DNA of 64,000 nt from assembly GCA_003134785.1 (NCBI GenBank), contig PLCN01000021.1, forward strand, positions 255,784 through 319,783, given 5' to 3'. The stretch's first letter is position 1; every line of letters starts with the position of its first letter. A program made the translations under genes and the position numbers. Under the pieces are notes generated by a model. The model was not told the DNA's origin. It saw only the letters and a program-made list of their open reading frames with translations, and did no database searches. Positions 51,089-59,836 of the stretch are shown piece by piece. Source of the stretch: Spartobacteria bacterium (lineage in GTDB: Bacteria > Verrucomicrobiota > Verrucomicrobiia > Chthoniobacterales > UBA10450).

Positions 51089-52000
51089 TCAATTCGCGCT
51101 TGCAGCCGCGAGAAAAGAAAAAATGACGATGTCCTGAATCATATGGATAAGAAACGCCCACGCGGATCCTCGCGTTTCGATCATGCTTCGGGCCCAGATC
51201 CATCCCGCGAATCCGGCCATCACCACTCCGATTGGTCCGGAGGGCTGGCCATAATAATGTCCCAGCCCGAACAGGACCGCGGTCAGCAGCACCGCCTCGG
51301 CGGGAGAAACCACGTTGCGCAGATGCGCGAGGAGAACGTTGCGAAATTGAAATTCTTCATTCGCGGCATTGACCGCGGCGCCCAATAGAATCCAGGGCAG
51401 AAAACGAACGATACGTCCGCCGGCGGTCATGTCCGGATGAATCGTAAAGTACAAGAAGAGCGGAAGCGCTACTCCAAACACGACGAGCAACGCCGGGCCA
51501 AAGACCGTCCACGGAATCGGCTTCCGCAATCCGAGGAAAGAGATCGGTTGCGCCGGCGCAGAAAGATTCCCGCGACATAAAAACACATCGCGGCGCGTCA
51601 TTCCGCTACCGATCAAGGTCAGACTCATGAGCAATGCTCCGGTCAGAGGTGCAGCGGTTTCGATGAACAAGCGGATGCGCCAATCTGCGCTTTCCGACCA
51701 CCGGCGGATGAGATCGGCGCCTCCGATCCAGGGAGCGACGAAATGCCAGCCGATCCGCATCGCGGCGAGCGCGAGCAGAAAACGCGACAGAACTCTGACG
51801 CGCGGAAACGGCAGAACCCCGATCGCGGCCACGACGAGAATGACGCACTGCGTGGTTATTAACCAGGACGCCCGGCCATGTCCCGCTTCGCGCCAGATGA
51901 CCGTAGGCAACGCGCTTGCCACGATGACCGCGCACCAGGCGATGACTCGCAGCAGCGGATCGGCGCGGGATGGCGCGCCGGTTCTCATTGGTGGCGGCAT
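51089..52000 (-). CDS. CPBP-family intramembrane glutamic endopeptidase
   Basis: A 303-residue protein with about eight hydrophobic segments. The CPBP blocks are NEEFQFRNVLLAHLR (ExxxR type), VLFGLGHYYGQPSG and WAFLIHMIQDIVIF. They come in the order of the Rce1-like family, although the first block reads NEEFQFR, so the conserved EE pair is kept. It is unrelated in sequence detail to the CPBP protein at 0.6-1.2 kb. The upstream 190 bases to the monooxygenase hold an imperfect CTCTTCCGCTA inverted repeat. Confidence 0.82.
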   Translation of the reverse strand: MPPPMRTGAPSRADPLLRVIAWCAVIVASALPTVIWREAGHGRASWLITTQCVILVVAAIGVLPFPRVRVLSRFLLALAAMRIGWHFVAPWIGGADLIRRWSESADWRIRLFIETAAPLTGALLMSLTLIGSGMTRRDVFLCRGNLSAPAQPISFLGLRKPIPWTVFGPALLVVFGVALPLFLYFTIHPDMTAGGRIVRFLPWILLGAAVNAANEEFQFRNVLLAHLRNVVSPAEAVLLTAVLFGLGHYYGQPSGPIGVVMAGFAGWIWARSMIETRGSAWAFLIHMIQDIVIFSFLAAASAN

Positions 52001-52011
52001 TGAGAAAACGC

Positions 52012-52097
52012 GCTGTAACCGGGGCCCTGCGGGCGGCGCAGTTCGGCGTCGCCTGGAACATCGGCGCCCTCGCTTCGCACAGCGAAGCGGCTACAGC
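52012..52097. repeat. CTGTAG-family palindromic repeat, copy 2
   Basis: Begins CTGTAACCGGGGCCCTGCGG and ends GCGAAGCGGCTACAGC; the inner hairpin is CGCTTCGCACAGCGAAGCG. It supplies the stop TAG (52091-52093) of the kinase gene. Confidence 0.7.
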
Positions 52098-53068
52098 GCC
52101 GCAGATAAGCTTTCGAGACCATCGATCTCGCTGACGAGCGAGCGCAACGAACTCATCCCAACGGGAACGTAATTGAGAAAGCTCTTGTTGCCTTTGACCA
52201 TCGCGGCAAAACCGTAGAAGCCGACCGCTTGCATCAGCCGTTGAATACCGCACAAGCGAAAGATTTCGCGGAACTGCGGTGAGACCGGCCGCAACGCAGC
52301 TTCCCGCTTTGCCTCATACGCCGCCAGTAACTCCTCACGTTCCGAGCGCGAGAAAGTGACGTAGGGATCGAAAAGCAGCGAGGCCAGATCGTACTCCGCC
52401 AATCCCGGCCGCATTCCCTGGAAGTCGATCAAGTGCGCCTGCGCGTGGCGGATGATGATATTTTGCGATTGGAAATCGCGGTGGACCAGAAGACGCGGGA
52501 GGTTCCCGAGACGTTCCGCGATCTCGTGCAAAGCGGGCAGCATTGTCAGCTCCGAAAGTTTTTTTTCCGCCACGCCGAGATAACGGCCGAGGCAATTCTC
52601 GAAAAAATAGTTTTGCTCCCAGCGATAGAGTGCCGCATCAAATACCGCCGGAAGACTCTTCTGAATCGCGCGCCCGGTCTCTTCGGACAGGCAATGCAGC
52701 TTCACGATTTCGTCGAGGGCCGAATCGTAAAACGCCCGGCGTACGAGCCAGCTTTCTTCGCGATGACTCCAGAGATCGGTCTTCCCGAGATCTTCGACCC
52801 AGATCAAGCCCTCCGCGGCGTCGTGAAAATAAATCCTCGGCGCGCGAATCTTGTGCTCGGCCAGAAACTCCGCTATCTCGACGTAGTGCCGATTCTCTTC
52901 CCGCTCGAAGTTATACTTCACCAGAATGATGGTCTGCTCCGGTGAACAGCGGACCCGATAAAATTTCCGGTCCGAGCCGCCATGCTCGATGGGCGTGATC
53001 TGGACCGAGGCTTCGTCCAGCCGCGGAAAATGAATCCGCGTCCGCTCGAGCAGCAGTTCGGTTTTCAC
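52091..53068 (-). CDS. Phosphotransferase-fold sugar kinase (AmgK-like)
   Basis: About 325 residues of the APH (aminoglycoside phosphotransferase) fold. The glycine-rich/lysine region (HGGSDRKFYRVR, IILVKYNFE), the catalytic loop LLVHRDFQSQNIIIR and the metal motif LIDFQGMRPGLAEYDLASLL are intact. Pairing with a nucleotidyltransferase gene directly upstream is the arrangement of AmgK/MurU, which recycle MurNAc in peptidoglycan metabolism; this role is inferred. The start is uncertain: GTG 53068 just after the upstream stop was chosen, while an ATG at 53125 would overlap that gene by 53 bases. Confidence 0.83.
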   Translation of the reverse strand: MKTELLLERTRIHFPRLDEASVQITPIEHGGSDRKFYRVRCSPEQTIILVKYNFEREENRHYVEIAEFLAEHKIRAPRIYFHDAAEGLIWVEDLGKTDLWSHREESWLVRRAFYDSALDEIVKLHCLSEETGRAIQKSLPAVFDAALYRWEQNYFFENCLGRYLGVAEKKLSELTMLPALHEIAERLGNLPRLLVHRDFQSQNIIIRHAQAHLIDFQGMRPGLAEYDLASLLFDPYVTFSRSEREELLAAYEAKREAALRPVSPQFREIFRLCGIQRLMQAVGFYGFAAMVKGNKSFLNYVPVGMSSLRSLVSEIDGLESLSAAL

Positions 53069-53072
53069 GGTG

Positions 53073-54014
53073 CTAGATGTCGGTGTCACTGAGTTCGCCT
53101 TCTGCTTTTCGACGGCTGCGGACAATACAATTGCGGAGGCGAGAACGGGAAGCGATTTGTGCGCCAGGCCAGAGAATTGTGTTTTCGAGGATCACGTCGG
53201 CGTCGATGCGGCTGCTTGAGCCGATGGAATAGAAACCGGTCAGGCGCGCGCTGGGATCGATCGTCGCGTCGGCAGCGACCGAGTTCGGCCAATCGGCATC
53301 CCTGACATAATCCGGTTTCCAGCCCTCCTCTTTGATGATGCGATGGACTTCGAGATATTCCCCGCGCGAGCCGATGTTGAACCACTTGCCATCATCGAGA
53401 ACAACACCTCCGATCCTGCCGCCCCCGCCGATCCAGTCGACGATGATTGGAATAAACGAAATGTTCCGCCCCGGCAGAATCCGCGGAAAGATTTGCGCGT
53501 TCCAGATGGAGACGTTGGCGAAGTCATACTCCCCCGAATGGCCATATTTGCCTTCGATGTCGACCACGCGGCAGTCTTCCAATGCGACATCCGCACCGAG
53601 CTTCGTTTTCCGCAATGCAAGCGTGACGTCGTTTCTCGCGCTAAAATGTTCTTCGATCAGCGGCGCCAAATCGAAATCCGTCAGCAGATCTCCGCTGTAA
53701 ACAATGAATGGCTCATCGCCCAGAAGCGCCTCGACATTCTTGATTCCGCCCCCAGTTCCCAAGATCTCCGGCTCGTGCACCAGAGATAACGGGCGGCCCG
53801 CATAGCTCTCATCGGGAAAAAGGCTTTCGAACTGTGCGGCAAGATGGTGCGTGTTGATGACGAACGACTCAACACCGAGGTCGCAAAGATGATCGAGCGC
53901 GAAAGTGATGAGCGGTTTTTGAAAAATCGGAATGAGCGGCTTCGGCAAATCGTTCGTCAACGGACGCAAACGCGTGCCCAATCCGGCGCCGAGAACAAAA
54001 GCTTGAGTGATCAT
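53073..54014 (-). CDS. NDP-sugar pyrophosphorylase (MurU-like nucleotidyltransferase)
   Basis: A 313-residue nucleotidyltransferase. QAFVLGAGLGTRLRPLTNDL carries the GxGxRxxPLT signature, KPLITFALDHLCDLG, GTGGGIKNVEAL and VYSGDLLTDFD the sugar and metal sites. The C-terminal 80 residues show hexapeptide-like repeats (ATIDPSARLTGFYSIGSSSR), so it is longer than MurU (about 223 residues) and could instead serve mannose-1-phosphate. The adjacent kinase suggests a joint salvage step. It precedes the kinase gene in the same transcript. Confidence 0.85.
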   Translation of the reverse strand: MITQAFVLGAGLGTRLRPLTNDLPKPLIPIFQKPLITFALDHLCDLGVESFVINTHHLAAQFESLFPDESYAGRPLSLVHEPEILGTGGGIKNVEALLGDEPFIVYSGDLLTDFDLAPLIEEHFSARNDVTLALRKTKLGADVALEDCRVVDIEGKYGHSGEYDFANVSIWNAQIFPRILPGRNISFIPIIVDWIGGGGRIGGVVLDDGKWFNIGSRGEYLEVHRIIKEEGWKPDYVRDADWPNSVAADATIDPSARLTGFYSIGSSSRIDADVILENTILWPGAQIASRSRLRNCIVRSRRKAEGELSDTDI

Positions 54015-54035
54015 CGGGTCGCGCTATCAACGCTC

Positions 54036-54137
54036 CTGTAGCCGCCGCCCTGTGGGCGGCGCAACGCAACGCGCCATCTCAGCGCTTCGAACAAGCTCCG
54101 AAAGCTTTCGCCAGTCAAACGACGAAGCGGCTACAGC
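54036..54137. repeat. CTGTAG-family palindromic repeat, copy 3
   Basis: Starts CTGTAGCCGCCGCCCTGTGG and ends ACGAAGCGGCTACAGC. Inner hairpins are GCCGCCCTGTGGGCGGC and a longer imperfect one. It lies between the divergent nucleotidyltransferase and PH-domain genes. Confidence 0.7.
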
Positions 54138-54180
54138 GCCTGTGCTTGTGCTATGCCGCGAGTCTGGTAAAACTGGAGCC

Positions 54181-54600
54181 ATGGCGGAAGAAACGATCTG
54201 GCGCGGCACGTCGTCGCAGATAAAAAATCTTGGCTGCTTCATTTTGTGCGGTCTCTTCTGCTGGCTCATCGTGCCGATCTTCATCGCGCTCAGCCGTTAT
54301 CTCCAAACGAAAAACCATGTGTTCGAGCTGACGAGCGAACGACTAAAAATTACCGAGGGCGTGTTCAACAAAGTGACCGAGACGCTCGAGCTTTATCGCG
54401 TCAAAGACATCGAAGTTCTCCAGCCGTTCTTCTCGCGAATGTTTGGCGTGGAAAACATCAAGGTCAATACCTCGGATCTTTCGTCCCCGGTCGTTCTGCT
54501 CGAAGCGATTCCGAAGACGGTCGCGCTCGCGGACAAAATGCGGAACCAGGTCGAGGCCGTGCGGATGCAGAAGAACGTACGCGAAATCGATCTCGAATAG
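54181..54600 (+). CDS. PH-domain (bPH_2, YdbT-like) membrane protein
   Basis: A 139-residue protein. IKNLGCFILCGLFCWLIVPI gives a hydrophobic hairpin followed by a bacterial PH-like domain: HVFELTSERLKITEGVFNKV, LELYRVKDIEVLQPFFSRMF and GVENIKVNTSDLSSPVVLLE. The LxxxxVKDIxVxQPxxxRxxG element is diagnostic of the YdbS/YdbT family (DUF304). The function is unknown. Its stop is immediately next to the stop of the convergent aspartic protease gene (54601). Confidence 0.87.
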   Translation: MAEETIWRGTSSQIKNLGCFILCGLFCWLIVPIFIALSRYLQTKNHVFELTSERLKITEGVFNKVTETLELYRVKDIEVLQPFFSRMFGVENIKVNTSDLSSPVVLLEAIPKTVALADKMRNQVEAVRMQKNVREIDLE

Positions 54601-55605
54601 TTACCGTTTCAAATAAAGCGAGCTGGTCCCGAAATCGATGATGGCGTGATAGCGCTGCAACATCTCGGACCCGAGCAAACCCGCGACAGGCGGCGACGCG
54701 TCTAGCAACCTGCCATGAATCAATCCTTCCAGATTGATCACGCCCACCATACTGCTGCGCATATCCATCGAGCCGATTGATAACCGCGTGATGTTCGCAA
54801 TTTTCACTCCGCGCTCCTTCAAATTCACACCGGAAGAACGGAAGGCCGTGTTTCGCAGCGGAATCTTCATGCTGTGGACAAAGGTCGAGTGCAGCAACGT
54901 GGCGAAGGCGCCTGTATCCACCATCAACTTCGCAGGCCGGCCGTTGACCGAACCATCCACGTAAAGGTTGTAGCCATCGCTTTCATGCATCGGCACACGG
55001 CGATAACCGCTAAAGCCGTAGCCGGGCACCGGCCCGGTCGCGAACGGGTCCATCTTGAGAATCAGCATTTGCCGCGCGCAATCGATGATCGCTTTGGTCG
55101 GAGACAAAATATCGGTGCCGATGATGCCATCCATCCCCTGTCCAGTGCCCGCCGCCGAATCCTCCCGAAGAGTTCCGAGATTGATGGTGACCATCGGTTC
55201 GTCGACCAGATTGAGCGCGCCGAGCCGCAAATTATGCGCGATGACGACGGCGTTGAACGCGCCATTGATGCTGAGCCGAGAAGGGATGCGCGACTTGCCG
55301 GTGATGGGTTTCATCCCAAAATAGGCGCGGCGATTCAACGCGATCGCGCTGACCGGAGCGCCCGTGTCCACGACCATGATCGCTGGCTTGCCGTTGATCT
55401 CCGCGCGTACGAGCAAATGATCTTGGGCCGAGCGACGCAACGGAAGCGCCTCGTATTGGGCAGAGCCTGCGGGTTTCGGCGGTCTCGCGCTGACGAGTGC
55501 GGGAAGGCCCAAGCCAAACGCAATCACCAGGGCAGTGAGGCTTTTTGGGGGAACTAATTTCGAGATACCGGTAAACACGCGCCGGATGATAGCACGTTGC
55601 GGCAC
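54601..55605 (-). CDS. Retropepsin-like aspartic protease (two DTG domains)
   Basis: A 334-residue secreted or periplasmic protein. A hydrophobic signal-like segment lies near 20-40 (LTALVIAFGLGLPALVSA). Two similar domains follow, with PAIMVVDTGAPVSAIAL (catalytic Asp at about 80) and PAKLMVDTGAFATLLH (about 235), each ending in an ILG/LLG-type strand (IIGTDILSP; GLLGSEMLQ). The two domains in one chain resemble pepsin-retropepsin-like clan AA enzymes (gag-asp type) in bacteria; their substrates are unknown. It is convergent with the PH-domain gene. Whether it is active needs both aspartates, which are present. Confidence 0.83.
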   Translation of the reverse strand: MPQRAIIRRVFTGISKLVPPKSLTALVIAFGLGLPALVSARPPKPAGSAQYEALPLRRSAQDHLLVRAEINGKPAIMVVDTGAPVSAIALNRRAYFGMKPITGKSRIPSRLSINGAFNAVVIAHNLRLGALNLVDEPMVTINLGTLREDSAAGTGQGMDGIIGTDILSPTKAIIDCARQMLILKMDPFATGPVPGYGFSGYRRVPMHESDGYNLYVDGSVNGRPAKLMVDTGAFATLLHSTFVHSMKIPLRNTAFRSSGVNLKERGVKIANITRLSIGSMDMRSSMVGVINLEGLIHGRLLDASPPVAGLLGSEMLQRYHAIIDFGTSSLYLKR

Positions 55606-55745
55606 GAGGGCGAACTCGCTTGATCACGCGACCTGCGGAGGCAGTGTCAACACTTTGAAGCGATGAAAGGCGAGCTCGCAGCGTTTTGGCGTTGCACGTT
55701 TGCGCAAGCTGGTGGTTAACTCTGCGCGGCCCACTCGGCACCGCC

Positions 55746-57257
55746 ATGTCACAACCGCCTGACTCCAGCAACGGCAAGTTCATTCGCGGACTCGGATTAC
55801 TCGACTCGACGATGCTGGTCGCCGGCTCGATGATCGGCTCGGGCATATTCATTGTCTCGGCAATCATTGCGCGCCAGGTGGGCTCGCCCGGTTGGTTGCT
55901 GGTGGTATGGGTGGTGACCGGTGCACTTACCCTCATGGCCGCTCTCAGCTACGGTGAGCTGGCTGCGATGATGCCGAAGGCTGGCGGCCAATACGTTTAC
56001 CTACGCGAAGCCTTCTCTCCACTCTGGGGTTTCCTTTATGGCTGGACGCTTTTTCTCGTGATCCAGACCGGAACGATCGCGGCGGTCGCCGTGGGCTTCG
56101 CGCGTTACATGGGCGTCCTTGTGCCCTGGGTGTCGGAGTCGAATTACCTGATCGCGCCCATCCGTTTTGGCAGTTACGCGCTGTCGCTCTCGACCGCCCA
56201 AGCCGTCGGTCTGGCGCTCATCGCGCTCCTGACGTTCATGAACACGCGAGGCCTGAAATTGGGCAAGCTCGTCCAGAATGTCTTTACGACGGCGAAGACC
56301 GGCGCGCTCATCGCGCTTATCCTACTCGGTATCGTCGTCGGGTTGAGGTCGGGCGCCGGCGCGGCGAACTTCAGCGACTTCTGGAGCCTGCGCGGAAACT
56401 TGCAGGACGTCGGGCAAGGCTTAACTGCAGTGACCGCCTTCGGGCTTTTTGTTGGCATCTGCGTAGCGCAAACAAATTCACTTTTCTCCGCGGACGCCTG
56501 GAACAACATTACCTTCACCGCCGGAGAGGTCATCAATCCGCGCCGCAACGTTCCGCTCTCGCTGGCGCTCGGGACAATCCTTGTCATCGGTCTCTATCTG
56601 CTCGCCAACGTCGCTTATCTGGCGGCGCTGCCTTTCAGCGCAATTCAGAATGCGCCCAGCGATCGCGTCGCTTCTGAAACCGCCAACGTGATTTTTCCTG
56701 GCACGGGCGCCACCATCATGGCGATTGCGATCATGGTCTCGACCTTCGGCTGCAATAACGGACTGATCCTGGCGGGCGCGCGCGCCTACTACGCGATGGC
56801 GCGAGACGGCCTTTTCTTCCGCGCGGTGGGTGACTTAAACAAGCAACACGTTCCGGCTTGGGGCCTCATCATTCAAGGCATCTGGGCCGGCGTTCTCGTC
56901 CTGCCGCGCACCGTCAAGACAGACGCTGCCGGCGCCATCACCGGTTACGGAAATCTTTATGGCAACCTGCTCGACTACGTTATTTCGGCCGCGCTCATCT
57001 TTTACATCCTGACGATCATCGGCATCTTCGTGCTGCGCCGGAAACGACCCGATGCGGAGCGCCCCTATAAAGCATTCGGTTATCCGATCGTCCCCGCTCT
57101 CTATATCATCGGCGCGTCGGTGATTCTGGTGGTTCTCTTCATCTACCAGACCGCGACGACGTGGCCCGGGCTCATCATCGTGTTGACCGGCGTGCCGGTT
57201 TATTTTCTCTGGCGAAAATCAAATACGGGTGCGCCGTCAGACAACCAACGCACTTAG
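55746..57257 (+). CDS. APC-superfamily amino acid permease
   Basis: A 503-residue permease with about twelve helices. GLLDSTMLVAGSMIGSGIF is the first APC signature helix with the Gly-rich unwound part, and PKAGGQYVYLREAFSPLWGF follows. Later VSTFGCNNGLILAGARAYYA and KRPDAERPYKAFGYPIVPAL are typical of the AGT/LAT subgroup. The ATG at 55746 was chosen over an upstream one because it fits the family length. The second APC gene (57304) follows 46 bases later on the same strand, so both may be co-expressed. Confidence 0.9.
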   Translation: MSQPPDSSNGKFIRGLGLLDSTMLVAGSMIGSGIFIVSAIIARQVGSPGWLLVVWVVTGALTLMAALSYGELAAMMPKAGGQYVYLREAFSPLWGFLYGWTLFLVIQTGTIAAVAVGFARYMGVLVPWVSESNYLIAPIRFGSYALSLSTAQAVGLALIALLTFMNTRGLKLGKLVQNVFTTAKTGALIALILLGIVVGLRSGAGAANFSDFWSLRGNLQDVGQGLTAVTAFGLFVGICVAQTNSLFSADAWNNITFTAGEVINPRRNVPLSLALGTILVIGLYLLANVAYLAALPFSAIQNAPSDRVASETANVIFPGTGATIMAIAIMVSTFGCNNGLILAGARAYYAMARDGLFFRAVGDLNKQHVPAWGLIIQGIWAGVLVLPRTVKTDAAGAITGYGNLYGNLLDYVISAALIFYILTIIGIFVLRRKRPDAERPYKAFGYPIVPALYIIGASVILVVLFIYQTATTWPGLIIVLTGVPVYFLWRKSNTGAPSDNQRT

Positions 57258-57303
57258 CGAAACCGAAACGACTTCAAAGTAACCAACAAAAGAAAGCGAC
57301 CGC

Positions 57304-58809
57304 ATGGGAAATCTATTCGCACGAAAGCCTATCGAGAAACTGATGGCAGAGGCGCAGGAAGTCGGCGAACACAGCTTGAAGCGCTCGCTCGGGCCGTGGA
57401 ACCTCATCGCACTCGGCATCGGCGGAATCATCGGCGCGGGTTTATTTGTGCGCACCGCGGCGGCGATTGCGGATCGCGCGGGTCCATCTGTTGTGCTGGC
57501 GTTTATCGTCGCGGGCGTTGGGTGCACGTTTGCCGGTCTCTGTTACGCGGAATTCGCTTCCATGATCCCCGTGGCGGGCAGTGCCTACACCTATTCGTAT
57601 GCGACGATGGGTGAGTTTGTTGCCTGGATCATTGGCTGGGATTTGATTCTCGAATATGCCGTCGCGGCGTCGACGGTCTCAATCGCGTGGAGCGAGTACG
57701 CAAATCGAGTTCTCGAATGGTTTGGCATGCGCATCCCTTACCAATGGTCGCATTCGCCGTTCGAACATGACGCCGCCGGGCTGCACGGGATGATAAATAT
57801 TCCGGCGGTGTTTATCCTGCTGGTGCTGACTCTTCTGCTGATCCGCGGCACGAAAGAATCCGCTTTCATCAACGGTCTCATCGTTATCCTGAAGGTAAGC
57901 ATCGTGCTGCTCTTCATCGGGATTGGTTGGCAGTTCATCAATCCGGTAAATCACACACCGATGATTCCCACCCCGACGACTTACACGACGCCCCAAGGCA
58001 TCACCCACGCCTATGGAGGGATTCTCGGAATTCTTGGCGCCGCAGGTGTCGTCTTCTTTGCCTACATCGGATTTGACGCCGTCTCGACTGCCGCCCAGGA
58101 AGCGAGAAATCCAAAACGCGACATGCCAATCGGCATCCTCGGATCGCTCGCTTTTTGCACGATTCTTTACGTGCTCTTTTCGTATGTGCTGAGCGGCGTC
58201 GCCACGGTGGAAGACTTTCGCTCCGCCGGCCGCGAAGCCTCAGTTGCCTACGCCATCACCAAGTACATGCCCGGTTACGAATGGCTATCGAAATTAGTCA
58301 CGGTCGCGATTCTCGCCGGCTTTTCGTCGGTCATTCTCGTGATGTTGCTCGGACAATCGCGCGTCTTCTTTTCCATGAGCCGCGACGGCCTTGTGCCCAG
58401 GATTTTTGCCGACGTGCATCCCCGATTCAGAACGCCCTACAAATCGAACATGCTCTTCTTTGTTTTCACCGGACTCTTTGCCGCATTCGTGCCGGCGGAT
58501 GTCTCTGGCGAAATGACCAGCATCGGGACACTTTTCGCTTTCATTCTGGTCTGCCTCGGCGTGTGGATCATGCGCGTGCGGCGCCCTGATCTGGAACGTG
58601 GATTCCGCGTCCCAGCAGCGCCGCTGGTCGCGACGCTCGGCATCATTGTGTGCGGCGCGATGATTTACGGTCTCGGTTGGACCAATTGGGTACGGCTGAT
58701 CGTTTGGCTCCTGATTGGATTCATCTTCTATTTCGGCTACGGCAAGAGCCACAGCAGGATCAACGAACCGCCGCCGGAAATGCCGGAGGGAATCAAACTG
58801 AGCAAGTAG
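57304..58809 (+). CDS. APC-superfamily cationic amino acid permease (CAT/YfnA type)
   Basis: A 501-residue permease. The N terminus carries HSLKRSLGPWNLIALGIGGI and GAGLFVRTA; VAGSAYTYSYATMGEFVAWI and FAYIGFDAVSTAAQEARNPK are the CAT-family signatures. LPRIFADVH-like sequence (VPRIFADVHPRFRTPYKSNM) is also typical. Twelve to fourteen helices are visible. It imports basic or broad-specificity amino acids. The gene is second in the APC pair; a CTGTAG-family repeat begins 8 bases after its stop. Confidence 0.92.
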   Translation: MGNLFARKPIEKLMAEAQEVGEHSLKRSLGPWNLIALGIGGIIGAGLFVRTAAAIADRAGPSVVLAFIVAGVGCTFAGLCYAEFASMIPVAGSAYTYSYATMGEFVAWIIGWDLILEYAVAASTVSIAWSEYANRVLEWFGMRIPYQWSHSPFEHDAAGLHGMINIPAVFILLVLTLLLIRGTKESAFINGLIVILKVSIVLLFIGIGWQFINPVNHTPMIPTPTTYTTPQGITHAYGGILGILGAAGVVFFAYIGFDAVSTAAQEARNPKRDMPIGILGSLAFCTILYVLFSYVLSGVATVEDFRSAGREASVAYAITKYMPGYEWLSKLVTVAILAGFSSVILVMLLGQSRVFFSMSRDGLVPRIFADVHPRFRTPYKSNMLFFVFTGLFAAFVPADVSGEMTSIGTLFAFILVCLGVWIMRVRRPDLERGFRVPAAPLVATLGIIVCGAMIYGLGWTNWVRLIVWLLIGFIFYFGYGKSHSRINEPPPEMPEGIKLSK

Positions 58810-58816
58810 GCACAGC

Positions 58817-58918
58817 CTGTAGCCGCTTCGCTGTGCGAAGCGCGAGGCTGGCGCTGAGACTTCGCGTGGTGGGCGTCGTTGGCCCGAACTCGCGCCGCCC
58901 ACAGGGCGGCGGCTACAG
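58817..58918. repeat. CTGTAG-family palindromic repeat, copy 4
   Basis: Begins CTGTAGCCGCTTCGCTGTGC and ends GCCCACAGGGCGGCGGCTAC followed by AG. Inner hairpins are CGCTTCGCTGTGCGAAGCG and CGCCGCCCACAGGGCGGCG. Together with copies 1-3 it defines a dispersed 65-100 base family. Confidence 0.7.
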
Positions 58919-58935
58919 GGCGCGTGGATGGTACA

Positions 58936-59733
58936 TTACATCCGGCTCGACGCGCCGAAGCCGAGGATCGATTCGATCCGCTGGCGCGTGGCGAAAATAT
59001 CCTTCGATTGGCGCAGACGCGAACGCTGGGCGGCGTGGGTCTCGGATAAGCTCCAATCGATCGCGCGCAATAGTTCGCGATCGGTCTCCGACACGGCGGC
59101 GTCTGCTGGATCATCAGCGCGCTCCTGCAAGCGCCCGACAATTTCCACCAGTGCATCGCCGTCGTATTTCGAGGCGCGAAACGAATCGACCATGCGCTGA
59201 AAGCTCAAGTGAAATGGCACTGTCGCGACGTCGATGGATCCGCTTTCTGAAACGTCATCGGGCGGTGTCTCTATGGCGTCAGAACTCGCCACGGAATTCC
59301 AAACGCCGGCGGGCTCGTGATAGCCAAGCTCGATCCGATAGGAACTGCGTGCCTGTGTCACCGCCACGCAATGACTTCCCGCCATCGGTTCCACAGCGAC
59401 CCGGGTTTCCTCGCTGCCATCTTCGGAAAAAACGAGGAGGTGTACTTTGCGATCAGCCGGCGGGTTGTTCCCGAAAACCTCCGGCCAATCTATTTCCCAA
59501 TATGCGAAGAGCGTGCGCGGATCTCGCGCGATTCCGAACAGAACCGGCTGCCCATACGAGCGCGGTAGCTCTCCCAAGTTTTCATAATCGCGATCGCGGA
59601 GGCCGGACTGCGCCTGTGATTCCAGCGGCACGAGCGGGCGATTGGAAAGAACGAACGAAGCGCCGCCGTTTTCTTCGTTGTTTTCCAGCGTCGCTTGATC
59701 GTCTGCGAGATTCACCAGGTCGTGAGCGTCCAT
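58936..59733 (-). CDS. DUF4912 domain protein
   Basis: About 265 residues from ATG 59733 (GGTGG 5 bases before); an in-frame start at 59817 would add 28 residues and overlap the promoter of the divergent kinase. An acidic N terminus leads into VLFGIARDPRTLFAYWEIDW, then LLVFSEDGSEETRVAVEPMA, RIELGYHEPAGVW, the DUF4912 sequence. The C-terminal region (VPFHLSFQRMVDSFRASKYD, then AQRSRLRQSKDIFATRQR) is helical and charged. DUF4912 proteins have unknown function; some relatives are fused to glycogen-branching enzymes. The gene is divergent from the YegS-like gene. Confidence 0.8.
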   Translation of the reverse strand: MDAHDLVNLADDQATLENNEENGGASFVLSNRPLVPLESQAQSGLRDRDYENLGELPRSYGQPVLFGIARDPRTLFAYWEIDWPEVFGNNPPADRKVHLLVFSEDGSEETRVAVEPMAGSHCVAVTQARSSYRIELGYHEPAGVWNSVASSDAIETPPDDVSESGSIDVATVPFHLSFQRMVDSFRASKYDGDALVEIVGRLQERADDPADAAVSETDRELLRAIDWSLSETHAAQRSRLRQSKDIFATRQRIESILGFGASSRM

Positions 59734-59836
59734 ATCGCCACCATACACAAATTTTGCGGAGGCGATAGAGTTGGGGAATCGGTAACGGCGGTCCATGATC
59801 GCCGAAGCCGGCCGCACGTTTCTCGTTCACGAAAAA

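Noticed and set aside
49205-58918. The four CTGTAG repeats as a CRISPR array or tRNA-like elements
   Set aside because: Copies are kilobases apart and palindromic, with no spacers, and they do not fold as tRNA.
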